64,000 nt of DNA from an uncultured Alistipes sp. (GCA_910576555.1 CAJTIY010000003.1:1-64000), one strand, 5' to 3'; counted from the stretch's first letter, positions 8,588-17,204 are shown. Translations and numbers: made by a program. Notes: generated from the letters alone by a model not told the origin.

Positions 8588-9820
8588 TTACTCTTCGAAC
8601 TCGGCCTTGAGGATCTCGACGACCTTCTGCGCCTGCTCCAGCTCGAGGTCGGCGCGGGCGGCGATCTCCTCGACGGGGAGCTCCAGCACGCTCTTGGCCG
8701 TGTCGCAGCCGGCGGTTTTGAGCGCCTCGATGATCCATCCGTCGATCTCGTCGGCGAACTCGGCGAGCGCCACGTCCTCCTCCTCGACCTCGCGGTAGAC
8801 GTCGATGTCGTAACCGGTGAGCATCTTCGAGAGGCGGATGTTCAGACCGCCCTTGCCGATGGCCAGCGACACCTGATCGGGCTTGAGGTAGACCGAAGCG
8901 GTCATCTTCTCCTCGTCGATGGTGATCGACGAGATCTTGGCCGGGTTCAGCGCGCGCTGGATCATCAGCTGCGGGTTGGCCGTGTAGTTGACCACATCGA
9001 TATTCTCGTTGCGCAGCTCCTTGACGATCGAGTAGATGCGCGAGCCCTTCATGCCGACGCAGGCGCCGACCGGGTCGATGCGCTCGTCGTAGGACTCCAC
9101 GGCCACCTTCGCGCGCTCGCCCGGGATGCGGGCGATCTTCTTGATCGTGATCAGGCCGTCGAAGATCTCGGGGACCTCCTGTTCGAACAGGCGCTCGAGG
9201 AACTGGTTTGCCGTACGCGAAAGAATGATGCGGGGCTGGTTGTTGTTCATCTCCACCGATTTGACGATCGCCTTGATCGTGTCGCCCTTGCGGTAGAAAT
9301 CGTTCGGAATCTGCTCGGCTTTGGGGAGAATCAGCTCGTTCTCCTCGTCGTCGAGGATCAGCACCTCCTTCTTCCACACCTGATAGACCTCGCCCGAGAT
9401 GATCTCGCCTACCTTCTGCGAATACTTCTCGTAGAGGTTGGCCTTCTCCAGATCGAGGATGCGCGAGGCGAGGTTCTGACGCAGCGACAGCACCGTGCGG
9501 CGGCCGAACGACGAGAGCTTGATCTCGTCGGCGTACTCGTCGCCCACCTCGTAGGTCGGGTCGATGGCCTTCACCTCCGATACGGCGATCTGCGCGATGG
9601 GGTTCTCCACGGCTCCGTCCTCGACGACCGTGCGGTTGCGCCAGATCTCGAGGTCGCCCTTCTCGGGGTTGATGATCACGTCGAAATTCTCATCCGTCTC
9701 GTACTGCTTCTGCAGCGCGTGGCGGAAAACGTCCTCCAGCACGCCGATCATCGTCGGCTTGTCGATGTTCTTCAGCTCCTTGAATTCTGCGAAGTTGCTG
9801 ATAAGATTCAGATTGTCCAT
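8588..9820 (-). CDS. nusA: transcription termination/antitermination factor NusA
   Basis: A 410-residue RNA polymerase-binding factor. It shows the NusA N-terminal domain (about 1-130), an S1 RNA-binding domain (about 135-200, GEIISGEVYQVWKKEVLI), then two KH domains (about 230-350, including GACVGMKGSRI and AIGKGGLNIRLS). A short acidic helical tail (about 355-410) ends it. The C-terminal acidic repeats of E. coli NusA are not present as a full pair, as is usual in this phylum. It sits between rimP (73-base gap) and infB (34-base gap) in the standard order. Confidence 0.97.
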   Translation of the reverse strand: MDNLNLISNFAEFKELKNIDKPTMIGVLEDVFRHALQKQYETDENFDVIINPEKGDLEIWRNRTVVEDGAVENPIAQIAVSEVKAIDPTYEVGDEYADEIKLSSFGRRTVLSLRQNLASRILDLEKANLYEKYSQKVGEIISGEVYQVWKKEVLILDDEENELILPKAEQIPNDFYRKGDTIKAIVKSVEMNNNQPRIILSRTANQFLERLFEQEVPEIFDGLITIKKIARIPGERAKVAVESYDERIDPVGACVGMKGSRIYSIVKELRNENIDVVNYTANPQLMIQRALNPAKISSITIDEEKMTASVYLKPDQVSLAIGKGGLNIRLSKMLTGYDIDVYREVEEEDVALAEFADEIDGWIIEALKTAGCDTAKSVLELPVEEIAARADLELEQAQKVVEILKAEFEE

Positions 9821-9893
9821 TTTTGTGTTTATCTTATTTTTGATTCGTCGTATCCGTGCGGAACGCCCTCGGCCTGTTCCCGCCGTCCGGGGC

Positions 9894-10361
9894 TTATTTG
9901 AAGTCGAGGAGCTCCTTCGTGTATTTGAGCTCCTCGAAGGCGTAGCGGCGCGTCACCGTCACCAGCTGCTTGCGCTTCTTGCCTTCGACCGCCTGCTTCT
10001 CCTCGTAGGAGAGGACGATGCCCTCGTCGTCCGCCTCATCGAGCTTCGCGAGGATCTTGATGCCGCTCGCGAGCAGCACCTCCACCGAGCTGCCGATCAG
10101 CTTGCGGTACTGACGCAGGTCGCGGAGTTCCGAGCCGATGCCGGCCGAAGCCACCGTGAGCGAGAAATCCTCCTCGTCGCGGTCGAACTCCGCTTCGATC
10201 GCGCGACTCAACGTCGCGCAGGCGTCGATGCCGACCGAGGTTTCGCTGTCGATGAGCAGTTCGATTTCGTTGCCGGCCGAGCAGGTGCAACCCACGACGA
10301 AGAGGTCCGTGCCCTCCAGTTTGCGCGTTGCGATCTCCGTGATTTTGTGCGTATCTATCAT
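9894..10361 (-). CDS. rimP: ribosome maturation factor RimP
   Basis: A 155-residue protein needed for 30S subunit maturation. It has the two-domain RimP/YhbC layout: an N-terminal alpha/beta domain (TDLFVVGCTCSAGNEIELLI, then CATLSRAIEAEFDRDEEDF and ASAGIGSELRDLRQYRKLIG) and a C-terminal SH3-like barrel. The start was placed at MIDTHKITEI because upstream residues look non-coding and a promoter box (10443-10450) lies just ahead. It is the first gene of the rimP-nusA-infB operon. Confidence 0.93.
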   Translation of the reverse strand: MIDTHKITEIATRKLEGTDLFVVGCTCSAGNEIELLIDSETSVGIDACATLSRAIEAEFDRDEEDFSLTVASAGIGSELRDLRQYRKLIGSSVEVLLASGIKILAKLDEADDEGIVLSYEEKQAVEGKKRKQLVTVTRRYAFEELKYTKELLDFK

Positions 10362-10442
10362 GTCTCTGATTTTCAGTTCGGTACAACTATGAAATAAGGG
10401 GACTCTCCGTCCCCTTACCGTTGTGCGTGTCTTTCGACAACG

Positions 10443-10450
10443 CAAATATA
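10443..10450 (-). promoter_or_regulatory. promoter -7 box of the rimP operon
   Basis: Minus strand TATATTTG, preceded 18 bases upstream by a TTGG that may serve as the -33 element. It lies 82 bases before the rimP start and 61 bases after the lpxA stop. Confidence 0.6.
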
Positions 10451-10511
10451 CGAATTATTTCGGATATACCAATATTTATAGCGACTTTTTTGTCGCCGGC
10501 GGATCCGACCG

Positions 10512-11294
10512 CTATCTCGATTCGTAGGGCTTGACGATGCCCCGTTTCGATTCGCGGATGAAGCGCACGAGGTAGTCGCGTTCGGCGCTCCGTGGCACCT
10601 GCCGTTCGACCTCGTCGCAGCCGTTCATGTAGTTCAGCCCGCTCTGGAACAGGATGCGGCAGGCATCGTGGATCTCGGCGATGCGTTCCGGCGTGAAGCC
10701 GCGGCGCGAGAGGCCGATCTTGTTGATGCCGGCGAAGCGCAGCGTGTCGTTGCGGATGATGATGTAGGGAGGGAGGTCCTGACCGAGGAGCGCGCCGCCC
10801 TGAATCATCGAGTGCGAACCGATGTGGGTCCACTGGTGGACGGCCGCATGGCCGCCGATCACGACCCAGTCGCCGACATGCACCTCGCCCGCGAGCGAAA
10901 CGCGGTTGGCGATGACGCAACGGCTGCCGACCACGCAGTCGTGGCCCACGTGCACGTAGGCCATCAGCAGGTTGCCGTCGCCGATGCGCGTGGTGCCGGT
11001 CGAGGCCGTGCCGCGGCTGATGGTGACGTATTCGCGGATGTCGTTGTCGTCGCCGATCTCGCAGAGGGTTTTCTCGCCCGCGAACTTGAGGTCCTGCGGC
11101 AGGCACGAAATCGAGGCGGCGGTGTGGATCCGGCAGCGTTTGCCGATGCGCGCGCCGTCGTGGATCACGGCGCCGGAGCCGATCCGGCAGCCGTCGCCGA
11201 TCACGACGTCGCCCGCGATGCACGCGAAAGGTTCGACGATGACGTCGGCGCCCAGCTTCGCGTCGGGGTGGATGTATGCCAGCTTGCTGATCAT
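10512..11294 (-). CDS. lpxA: acyl-ACP:UDP-N-acetylglucosamine O-acyltransferase
   Basis: A 260-residue cytoplasmic enzyme that adds the first 3-hydroxyacyl chain to UDP-GlcNAc in lipid A synthesis. The first about 190 residues show hexapeptide repeats of a left-handed beta helix (IGDGCRIGSGAVIHDGARIG). The expected catalytic His is in the MAYVHVGHDC segment. The C-terminal helical domain (INKIGLSRRGFTPERI onwards) fits LpxA rather than LpxD. The start ATG lies 2 bases after the lpxC/fabZ stop, so the two are co-translated. Confidence 0.96.
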   Translation of the reverse strand: MISKLAYIHPDAKLGADVIVEPFACIAGDVVIGDGCRIGSGAVIHDGARIGKRCRIHTAASISCLPQDLKFAGEKTLCEIGDDNDIREYVTISRGTASTGTTRIGDGNLLMAYVHVGHDCVVGSRCVIANRVSLAGEVHVGDWVVIGGHAAVHQWTHIGSHSMIQGGALLGQDLPPYIIIRNDTLRFAGINKIGLSRRGFTPERIAEIHDACRILFQSGLNYMNGCDEVERQVPRSAERDYLVRFIRESKRGIVKPYESR

Positions 11295-11296
11295 GG

Positions 11297-12694
11297 CTAT
11301 TTCACGTTTTTGTTCTTGACGATCTGGGCCATCATCTGGGCCTCGCACGCCAGCGTCTCGCCGACGAACGCCTTGCCTTCGACCACGGCGACGCCGCGGC
11401 GGATGGGTTCGAGCAGCTGGATTTCGAACTGCAGCGTGTCGCCCGGGACGACCTTGCGCTTGAACTTCACGTTGTCGATCTTCATGAAGTAGGTAGAGTA
11501 GTTCTCCGGATCGGGCACGGTGCCCAGCACCAGAATGCCGCTGCACTGGGCCATCGCCTCGACGATCAGCACGCCCGGCATCACCGGCTCCTCGGGGAAG
11601 TGGCCCACGAAGAAGGGCTCGTTCATCGTGACGTTCTTGATGCCGGCCACCGACGTCTCGTCGCGGTGGAAGATGCGGTCGACGAGCAGGAACGGCGGAC
11701 GGTGGGGCAGCATGCGGCGGATGGCGTTGATGTCGTACATCGCCGGCTTGCGGCAGTCGTAGGCGAAGCGGGGCTTCTCGCCGGCCTTGCGGATGTCGCG
11801 CTTGAGCTTCTTCATGAACTCCGTGTTGGCGAAGTGGCCCGTGCGGGTGGCCCATACGCGGCCCTTGATGCGCTGGCCCAGCAGTGCGAAGTCGCCCAGC
11901 AGGTCGAGCAGCTTGTGGCGCGCCACCTCGTTGGTGCAGCGCAGGTCGTTGGCGCAGAGGTATCCCTCGCGCACCTCGATGTCGGGCTTGTCGAACAGGC
12001 GGCGCAGGTGGTCGGCCTGCTCGGCCGGCACGGGTTTCTCCACGACGACGATGGCGTTGTCAAGATCGCCGCCCTTGATCAGGTTCATCTTCATCAGCGG
12101 CTCGAGCTCGTGCAGGAAGACGAACGTGCGGCAGGGCGCGATCTTTGCCGCGTAGTCGTCGCCGGGGTTGAAGGTGGCGTACTGGTTGCCGATCACCTTC
12201 GAGTTGTAGTCGACGTGCAGCGAAACCGAGAACTCGTTGTCGGGGTAGAGGATGATCACCACGTCCTTGTCGGGGATCGTGTAGACGATCTTCTCGGTGA
12301 CTTGGAAGTAACGGCGTTCGGCGGCCTGCTCGACGAGACCCGTCGCGGCGATCGCCTCGGCATAGGCCGAGGCCGAACCGTCCATGATGGGAACCTCGGG
12401 GCCGTCGATGTCGATCAGCGCGTTGTCGACGCCGAGCGTCCAGAGCGCCGAGACGATGTGCTCGATCGTGCTCACGCGGTGGCCGCCGACCTCGACGGTC
12501 GTACCGCGCGACGTGTCGGTGACGTTGTCGCACAGGGCGGGAATGAGGGGCTGTCCCTCGACATCGGTGCGGCGGAACACGATGCCCGTGTCGGCGTCGG
12601 CCGGGTTGACGGTCATCGTGGTGTGCACGCCGGTATGCAGTCCCTTTCCGGAGAAGGAGATCGGGGCTCGGAGTGTCTGTTGTTTGGTTGACAT
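11297..12694 (-). CDS. lpxC/fabZ: bifunctional LpxC deacetylase / FabZ dehydratase
   Basis: A 465-residue fusion. Residues 1-about 310 are LpxC, the zinc deacetylase committing UDP-3-O-acyl-GlcNAc to lipid A: STIEHIVSAL gives one zinc His, and RHKLLDLLGDFALLG gives His and Asp ligands. Residues about 320-465 are the FabZ 3-hydroxyacyl-ACP dehydratase hot-dog fold with the catalytic His in PFFVGHFPEEPVMPG. The fusion is typical of Bacteroidota and couples fatty acid elongation to lipid A synthesis at one polypeptide. lpxD, which often precedes it, is not present; the next gene upstream is divergent. Confidence 0.97.
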   Translation of the reverse strand: MSTKQQTLRAPISFSGKGLHTGVHTTMTVNPADADTGIVFRRTDVEGQPLIPALCDNVTDTSRGTTVEVGGHRVSTIEHIVSALWTLGVDNALIDIDGPEVPIMDGSASAYAEAIAATGLVEQAAERRYFQVTEKIVYTIPDKDVVIILYPDNEFSVSLHVDYNSKVIGNQYATFNPGDDYAAKIAPCRTFVFLHELEPLMKMNLIKGGDLDNAIVVVEKPVPAEQADHLRRLFDKPDIEVREGYLCANDLRCTNEVARHKLLDLLGDFALLGQRIKGRVWATRTGHFANTEFMKKLKRDIRKAGEKPRFAYDCRKPAMYDINAIRRMLPHRPPFLLVDRIFHRDETSVAGIKNVTMNEPFFVGHFPEEPVMPGVLIVEAMAQCSGILVLGTVPDPENYSTYFMKIDNVKFKRKVVPGDTLQFEIQLLEPIRRGVAVVEGKAFVGETLACEAQMMAQIVKNKNVK

Positions 12695-12721
12695 AAAGCG
12701 CTATTTCAGATTATTTGCGTC

Positions 12722-12729
12722 CAAAGATA
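12722..12729 (-). promoter_or_regulatory. promoter -7 box of lpxC/fabZ-lpxA
   Basis: Minus strand TATCTTTG, 28 bases before the lpxC/fabZ start. A matching TTTG -33 element is not obvious. Confidence 0.5.
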
Positions 12730-12751
12730 TTAAAAAATCGGTAAAAAACCT

Positions 12752-12759
12752 TACTTTTG
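12752..12759 (+). promoter_or_regulatory. promoter -7 box of the TonB-like gene
   Basis: TACTTTTG on the plus strand, 22 bases before the TonB-like start. It is back to back with the lpxC promoter. Confidence 0.45.
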
Positions 12760-12781
12760 CTCAAAATTCCGAAGCGTTCCC

Positions 12782-13588
12782 ATGACTGAAACTCCCTCCG
12801 GCAACAAACCGCGGCCCGCACGGCGGCCGCGTCTGAACCTTCCGTTCGACAACCGTCGGGAGGATGTCGGAACATGGGCCTACGACCATCGCATCGGTCT
12901 ATGCGTCACGTTGATCGCCTACCTCGTGCTGATGATCGTCTTCGTCGGCGCGAAGATCGCCGTGGGGAGCCGTCCCCACATGCAGGGCATGCTCATCGAC
13001 ATGCAGACGCTCGCCGAACTCGAGCGCGAGCGCGACCGGCTCGAGGAGCAGGTGCGGCAACGGCAGCAGGAGCAGGATCCCGTCGACTGGCGGAGCGTGC
13101 GCAATCAGGCTTCGAACGAAAACGTGCTCGACGAGGAGCTGAAGGACGACCGGGGCACCAATACCGCGGCGATCAACGACGCGGCGGCCGAGGCCGAGCG
13201 GCGCATGCGTGCCAACCGCGAGGCCTACGAGCAGGGGCTCGCCGAAGAGCGGGCCATCCGCGCGGGCGGCGAAGGCGCCTCGGAGGGAGAGCGGCAGGAC
13301 CGCAAGGTCGCGGGCCGGGTCACGGTGTCGTTCTCGCTCGTCGATCCGGTGCGCATGTCGCGGCACCTCGAAGTGCCGGCCTACCGTTGCGAAGGGGGCG
13401 GCGAGGTGGTCGTGGCGATCACGGTCGACCGTGACGGCAAGGTCGTCGGCGCCCGTGCGCGCGAAGGGGGCGACGAGTGCATGCGCGAGTGCGCGGTGGA
13501 ATCGGCCCGCAGGTCGCGCTTCAACATCGATCCTTCGGCCCCGGCGCGTCAGACGGGGACCATCACCTACATCTTCATTCCGCAATAA
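12782..13588 (+). CDS. TonB-family energy transducer-like protein
   Basis: A 268-residue protein with one N-terminal membrane segment (about 43-61, GLCVTLIAYLVLMIVFVGA) after a basic cytoplasmic lead. A long charged helical region (about 75-165, rich in Glu, Arg and Gln) should span the periplasm. The last about 85 residues resemble a TonB C-terminal fold (GEVVVAITVDRDGKVVGAR then TGTITYIFIPQ). TonB-like proteins pass proton-motive force from ExbBD to outer-membrane receptors. It lacks the usual Pro-rich spacer and has no ExbBD beside it; a more typical ExbB-ExbD-TonB set is at 45529-47327. Its true partner is unknown. Confidence 0.75.
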   Translation: MTETPSGNKPRPARRPRLNLPFDNRREDVGTWAYDHRIGLCVTLIAYLVLMIVFVGAKIAVGSRPHMQGMLIDMQTLAELERERDRLEEQVRQRQQEQDPVDWRSVRNQASNENVLDEELKDDRGTNTAAINDAAAEAERRMRANREAYEQGLAEERAIRAGGEGASEGERQDRKVAGRVTVSFSLVDPVRMSRHLEVPAYRCEGGGEVVVAITVDRDGKVVGARAREGGDECMRECAVESARRSRFNIDPSAPARQTGTITYIFIPQ

Positions 13589-13589
13589 C

Positions 13590-13985
13590 GGGCTGCCGAC
13601 GGCCGTGAGCAGCGGGATGCCCGACGAGACGATCGGGTCGAGCAGGCGGCACACCCGTTCCTCGTGACTGCGGCGGAGGATGCCGCCGACGGCAGGCATG
13701 CGCAGCCACAGGGTCGCCAGCGCGGACTCTACGCGGGGATTCCGGCGGTTGGCATACCACAACGCCCCGAGTCCGCCGCCGAGCGCTGCGACGGCCGTGG
13801 CACAGGCGGGAAACGCCTCCGCGAGGGCGACGACGGTGCGTGTCAGTGCGGGCGGTCCGCGCTCCATGCGGGCATAGACCTCGGCGAACATCGGCACCAC
13901 GACCGAGAGCATGAAGGCTACCGCCGCGCCTGCCGTCGCGAGGATGACGAGCGGGTAGCTCACCGCCGAGGAGAGCATTCGCCGC
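13590..13985 (-). pseudogene. type II secretion system F protein fragment, truncated at both ends
   Basis: Read on the minus strand, about 130 codons give an unmistakable T2SS F/GspF segment: SAVSYPLVILATAG, then VVPMFAEVYARM, LTRTVVALAEAF, and RMPAVGGILRRSHEERVCRL ending in SSGIPLLTAVG. This spans the end of the first and the start of the second T2SSF domain. The N-terminal about 150 and C-terminal about 100 residues expected in GspF are absent. The left end stops one base after the TonB-like stop codon; the right end fuses to RHS sequence in the opposite orientation. No other T2SS or pilus gene is near. It is a displaced gene fragment, most likely left by recombination. Confidence 0.75.
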
Positions 13986-15431
13986 ACCGACCGGTTCGTC
14001 GAGCGCGGCCTTACGTACGACCTCAACGGCAATATCCTGACGCTGGAGCGTACGGCGGCGGGTGCGGTGGCTCACGACTTGGCGTATGGCTATGCGGGCA
14101 ACCGGCTCGTATCGCTGACGGACGGTGATCGGAGTTACTCGTACGCCTATGATACGAACGGGAATATGACCCGCGACGGTGCGCACGGCCTCGATCTTTC
14201 GTACAATCGGCTGAATCTGATCGAAAAAGTCGTGCGTTCGGGTGCGACATTGGCGAATTATTCCTATCTTTCGGATGGAACGAAGGTCTCGGCGACGAAC
14301 GGTGCCGGCGACGGGTTCTTTTATGCGGGTTCTTTGGTATACAGAAAGGCGGGCGATCGTCTGACGCTGGAGAGTGCCGGTTTCGACGGCGGTCGTTTCG
14401 TGGTGACGAATACCGGTATCGAGCCCCGTTATTTCGAGTCGGATCATCTGGGCAGTACGCGGGTCGTGGTGAATGCCGGAGGCGAGGTGCTGGAACGCAA
14501 CGACTACTATCCCTACGGTATGCGCTGGAGCGATCCTTCGAGCTTGCTCTCGGACAACCGGTACGGATATAACGGTAAGGAGCGTCAGGATTTTGTCGAC
14601 CTGCCGTATCTCGATTACGGGGCGCGAATGTACGATAGCCGAACCGGAAGATGGCTTAATATCGATCCTTGTTTGGAAATCTATAAATCGCTTTCTCCGT
14701 ATTTATATTGTGCAGGGAGTCCAATTAATCACATAGATAAAGAGGGGGCTTTAATTGGGTTTTATGTTGCATCTAAAACGGGAGAAATCGTCAATATTCC
14801 TGGAAATGAAGATTTAACCAAAGCAGGTTATCATTATTTGGGACCCGACGATGCGAAGGTTGGCCAAATTAAAGATAATTATGCCAAATATAGAGCCGAG
14901 CAACAAGTCAAGGGGGCCTTTTTGATGGCGATTTTTTCTCCGGACAATATCGGTACAATTCTTGGCTTCGCTTCGGGGACTGGAGGTGCTACTCAACGGT
15001 CGCGACAAGTTTTCGCAAATAGATATGTAGCCTCGTCGTCGTCAAGTGTTTGGAAACTTCCGCCGTTGGAACGTGGTTGGGCAATAGAACGAAGATTGGG
15101 CGGATGGTGTAATAACTACCCGGTTATTGATAAATTCAATCGCCAGACAGGTATTGCGACAAGTATTAAAAGTATGGATCTGAATGCGAAATCGTATCAA
15201 AAAACAGGAAGCGTATTCAATAAATTGAAAGGATATATCGACAAATTACATAAATTTAAAGGATTAGATAGTAATGATATGAAGGTCTCCGGAAACAAGA
15301 TCTTGGGCAAAGAATTAGAGCTCGTATTACCCAATGGATCCGGTACGAAAGCCCAATGGGAACAGATTCACCAAGCGATTGATTATGGTATGCAACAAAA
15401 TATCAATATAAGTATTAAATTTATGCGATAA
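13977..15431 (+). pseudogene. RHS C-terminal fragment with nuclease-like toxin tip
   Basis: An open frame enters from the GspF junction with no start codon of its own and reads as an RHS protein: YDLNGNILTLERTA, several YD repeats (YAYDTNGNMTRDG), and the RHS core ending YGARMYDSRTGRWLNIDP. The normal 1,000-plus residue N-terminal part is missing. After the core, base composition drops sharply to AT-rich, the mark of a swappable polymorphic toxin tip. The last about 120 residues (NNYPVIDKF, then GIATSIKSMDLNAKSYQ) fit the restriction-endonuclease-like CdiA-type toxin fold, with a PVID Asp and SIKS Lys as plausible catalytic residues. The usual DPxG boundary is degenerate (IDKEG). A GTG at 14067 could give a 454-residue product. 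Confidence 0.8.
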
Positions 15432-15446
15432 TAATTTGATTCTTCT

Positions 15447-15896
15447 ATGTCAGGAAACGTATCTCTATACTTAGATGCTAAAAATAACCTATACTGGTTA
15501 TTTCCTTATAACCTCACAGAAAAAGGGGTCTATATTAAAGGTTTCCCCGTAAAAAAGGTCGACATCACAGCGGATTGTAGATCTTTAATGCTGGAAATTT
15601 TAGATCTAATGCAATATTGTAAAGAAGAGGTAAATTATGAAAAGGCTCGTCAGGAATTGAAAACCCGATTTAAAAGAGAGACCGGTTGGGCCAGTGGTTC
15701 GACACTGCAAAAAGCATCTACTGCAGTTATCGGTGTTGAAGTTGTAGAATCCGAGTCTATATATTATTTCTCTATTTATAGTACCGATGTACGCTATAGA
15801 GGGATGCAAGTACATTCCCTATCTTGTCCGCTCACAGCTACGATAGATGTTCTTGCAGAAACGTTGAAGGAGGCTTTTGAGTTTTATAAGAAATGA
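15447..15896 (+). CDS. probable immunity protein for the RHS/CDI-like toxin tip
   Basis: A 149-residue soluble protein, AT-rich like the toxin tip and unlike the rest of the window. It starts 15 bases after the RHS frame stops. I do not recognise a family. It has no signal peptide or membrane segment, consistent with a cytoplasmic inhibitor binding an incoming nuclease. Position directly after a polymorphic toxin tip is the standard place for the cognate immunity gene; that is the main basis for the call. Base composition and position suggest it arrived together with the tip. Confidence 0.65.
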   Translation: MSGNVSLYLDAKNNLYWLFPYNLTEKGVYIKGFPVKKVDITADCRSLMLEILDLMQYCKEEVNYEKARQELKTRFKRETGWASGSTLQKASTAVIGVEVVESESIYYFSIYSTDVRYRGMQVHSLSCPLTATIDVLAETLKEAFEFYKK

Positions 15897-15955
15897 AGAT
15901 GGGATCCGGATTGGTAAATCCCCGTATGATTTTTAAGTAAATAACGACTGAATTT

Positions 15956-15987
15956 TTTGGTATTTGGACCGAAAAGTCCTATTTTTG
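15956..15987 (+). promoter_or_regulatory. promoter of the structured leader and membrane regulator
   Basis: TTTG (15956-15959), 20 bases, TATTTTTG (15980-15987): a full consensus match. It would start a transcript near 15993 that runs through the leader at 16065-16210. Confidence 0.7.
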
Positions 15988-16064
15988 TTTAAGACAAAAA
16001 ATTATTTTCCGGAAAAGAAAAAGAGATATACGCGACATATTGCGAAGCATAACGCTGTTTGTTC

Positions 16065-16210
16065 CAACTTTCCGAAGCGCTCAATCAACAACATCCAATA
16101 GAGAAGAACGAACGAGCGGGTATGTGTATTTCACACAGCCCGTCCTCGTTCTCTCTGTTTAGGTATGAGCCCCTAGGAAAGTTGAGCGCGGTGGGCTGTG
16201 TGTTTTATTC
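16065..16210 (+). promoter_or_regulatory. switch-like structured mRNA leader
   Basis: Two sets of mutually exclusive pairings are visible. CACACAGCCC (16132-16141) can pair either back with the GAACGAG-CGGG arm (16110-16120, using CTCGTTC 16145-16151) or forward with GGGCTGTGTG (16193-16202), which is followed by TTTTATT and so looks like a terminator. Likewise CAACTTTCC (16065-16073) pairs with GGAAAGTTG (16176-16184), while GCGCTCAA (16077-16084) pairs with the overlapping TTGAGCGC (16182-16189). Such alternation is what attenuators and riboswitches do. It matches no riboswitch class I know. Confidence 0.5.
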
Positions 16211-16223
16211 GGTTCGACGATGA
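16122..16223 (+). CDS. possible 33-residue leader ORF
   Basis: ATG at 16122 opens a 33-codon frame (MCISHSPSSF at its start) that runs through both alternative hairpins and ends in TGA overlapping the ATG of the next gene (ATGA at 16220-16223). The overlap suggests translational coupling, and ribosome movement through it could decide which hairpin forms. No good ribosome binding site is visible, and it could be fortuitous. Confidence 0.3.
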   Translation: MCISHSPSSFSLFRYEPLGKLSAVGCVFYSVRR

Positions 16224-17137
16224 AACACACCTGCTTTTTTCTGTTCCTGCTCCTTTGGCCGAGTGCCGCGGTGTTCCCCGCCGCGTCGCAGTTTTCGCCG
16301 CCTTCGGCTTCGGATCGTGCCTCTTGCCTATCTCGTTTGCTCTTATCGCCTGCGCCGGCCTCGGCAGGATGTACCTTCGAACCGTCCCGGAATTTCGTTC
16401 CGGCAGCCGTTCGCCGCAGCTATCTGCGGTGCGGCGTCGACAGTAGCAAGGATGTTCGGCCCGTCGATAACGGACAGTCCCGGGCGCACGTTCGAACCGG
16501 TACGATCGGCCGCAGTTGCGGCTGCGCGTTCCTTGTCGTGCTGGCTCTCTGCTTTACGGTGCTTCTGCGACGCGACCGACGCCTCGTCCGGAGGTTGAAC
16601 GTGCGCTTGGCCGCTTTGCAGGAGGAGCACGACGAACTTCAGGCGCGCTACCGAACGATGATGGAGTGCGCCGACAGGGAGTCGGAGGAAGAGTCCCGGT
16701 TGGTCCGGACATTGGAGCTGCGCTTGCAGGGGCTGTGCCGGTTGTCGGACAAGGCATATACGCAGATCAGGCCGGCAACGTTTCTCGCAGCTTTCAGACA
16801 GTATGCGCAACGCATCCGGGACGATGAGACTGCGTTGGCCGATCTGCGCTACGTCGTCAACAGACGTCATGCGGGATTTGTAGACCGTTTGCGCCGGAAT
16901 TATCCCCGACTTACGGAGGCCGAAATCGATCTGCTCTGCATGCTGCTTTTCGGATTCTCGTTCGACAGCATCAGGCTCCTCTGCAACCATGACAATGTCG
17001 ATAGCCTCTATTCCCGCAGAACCAAGATTCGCGAAAAACTCGATCTGCCTCCCGGGTACGGACTCGAGAAATTCCTCTCCGAACTCGCCGCGGCTCCGCA
17101 CGAAACATCGAATCCCGAACCGAACGGCGTGCCGTAA
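16220..17137 (+). CDS. membrane-anchored LuxR-like helix-turn-helix protein
   Basis: A 305-residue protein. Residues 1-22 look like a signal sequence or first membrane helix (CFFLFLLLWPSAAVF). A second membrane helix lies at about 102-116 (AFLVVLALCFTVLL). A coiled coil follows (about 120-165), and a C-terminal segment (about 222-285; LTEAEIDLLCMLLFGFS then VDSLYSRRTKIREKLDL) resembles the LuxR-type DNA-binding domain found in many Bacteroidota membrane regulators. The periplasmic part (about 23-100) is short, Cys- and Arg-rich, and unrecognised; such proteins usually have TPR repeats there. It probably senses an envelope signal and acts on DNA from the membrane, but the target is unknown. 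Its leader is highly structured. Confidence 0.6.
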   Translation: MKHTCFFLFLLLWPSAAVFPAASQFSPPSASDRASCLSRLLLSPAPASAGCTFEPSRNFVPAAVRRSYLRCGVDSSKDVRPVDNGQSRAHVRTGTIGRSCGCAFLVVLALCFTVLLRRDRRLVRRLNVRLAALQEEHDELQARYRTMMECADRESEEESRLVRTLELRLQGLCRLSDKAYTQIRPATFLAAFRQYAQRIRDDETALADLRYVVNRRHAGFVDRLRRNYPRLTEAEIDLLCMLLFGFSFDSIRLLCNHDNVDSLYSRRTKIREKLDLPPGYGLEKFLSELAAAPHETSNPEPNGVP

Positions 17138-17168
17138 CGTAACCCGAGCTGTTTTTGGGGAAATGAAA

Positions 17169-17204
17169 AATCCCGCAAAACCTTGATTTTGCGGGATTCG
17201 TTTT
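17169..17204 (+). terminator. terminator of the LuxR-like gene
   Basis: Stem AATCCCGCAAAA/TTTTGCGGGATT (17169-17198) around a short loop, then CGTTTTC. The stem is symmetrical enough to act also on the tRNA transcript from the other strand. Confidence 0.75.

Noticed and set aside
13589..13985. Possible active T2SS or pilus gene
   Set aside because: GspF similarity is clear, but both ends of the protein are missing and no other system gene is near; treated as a pseudogene.
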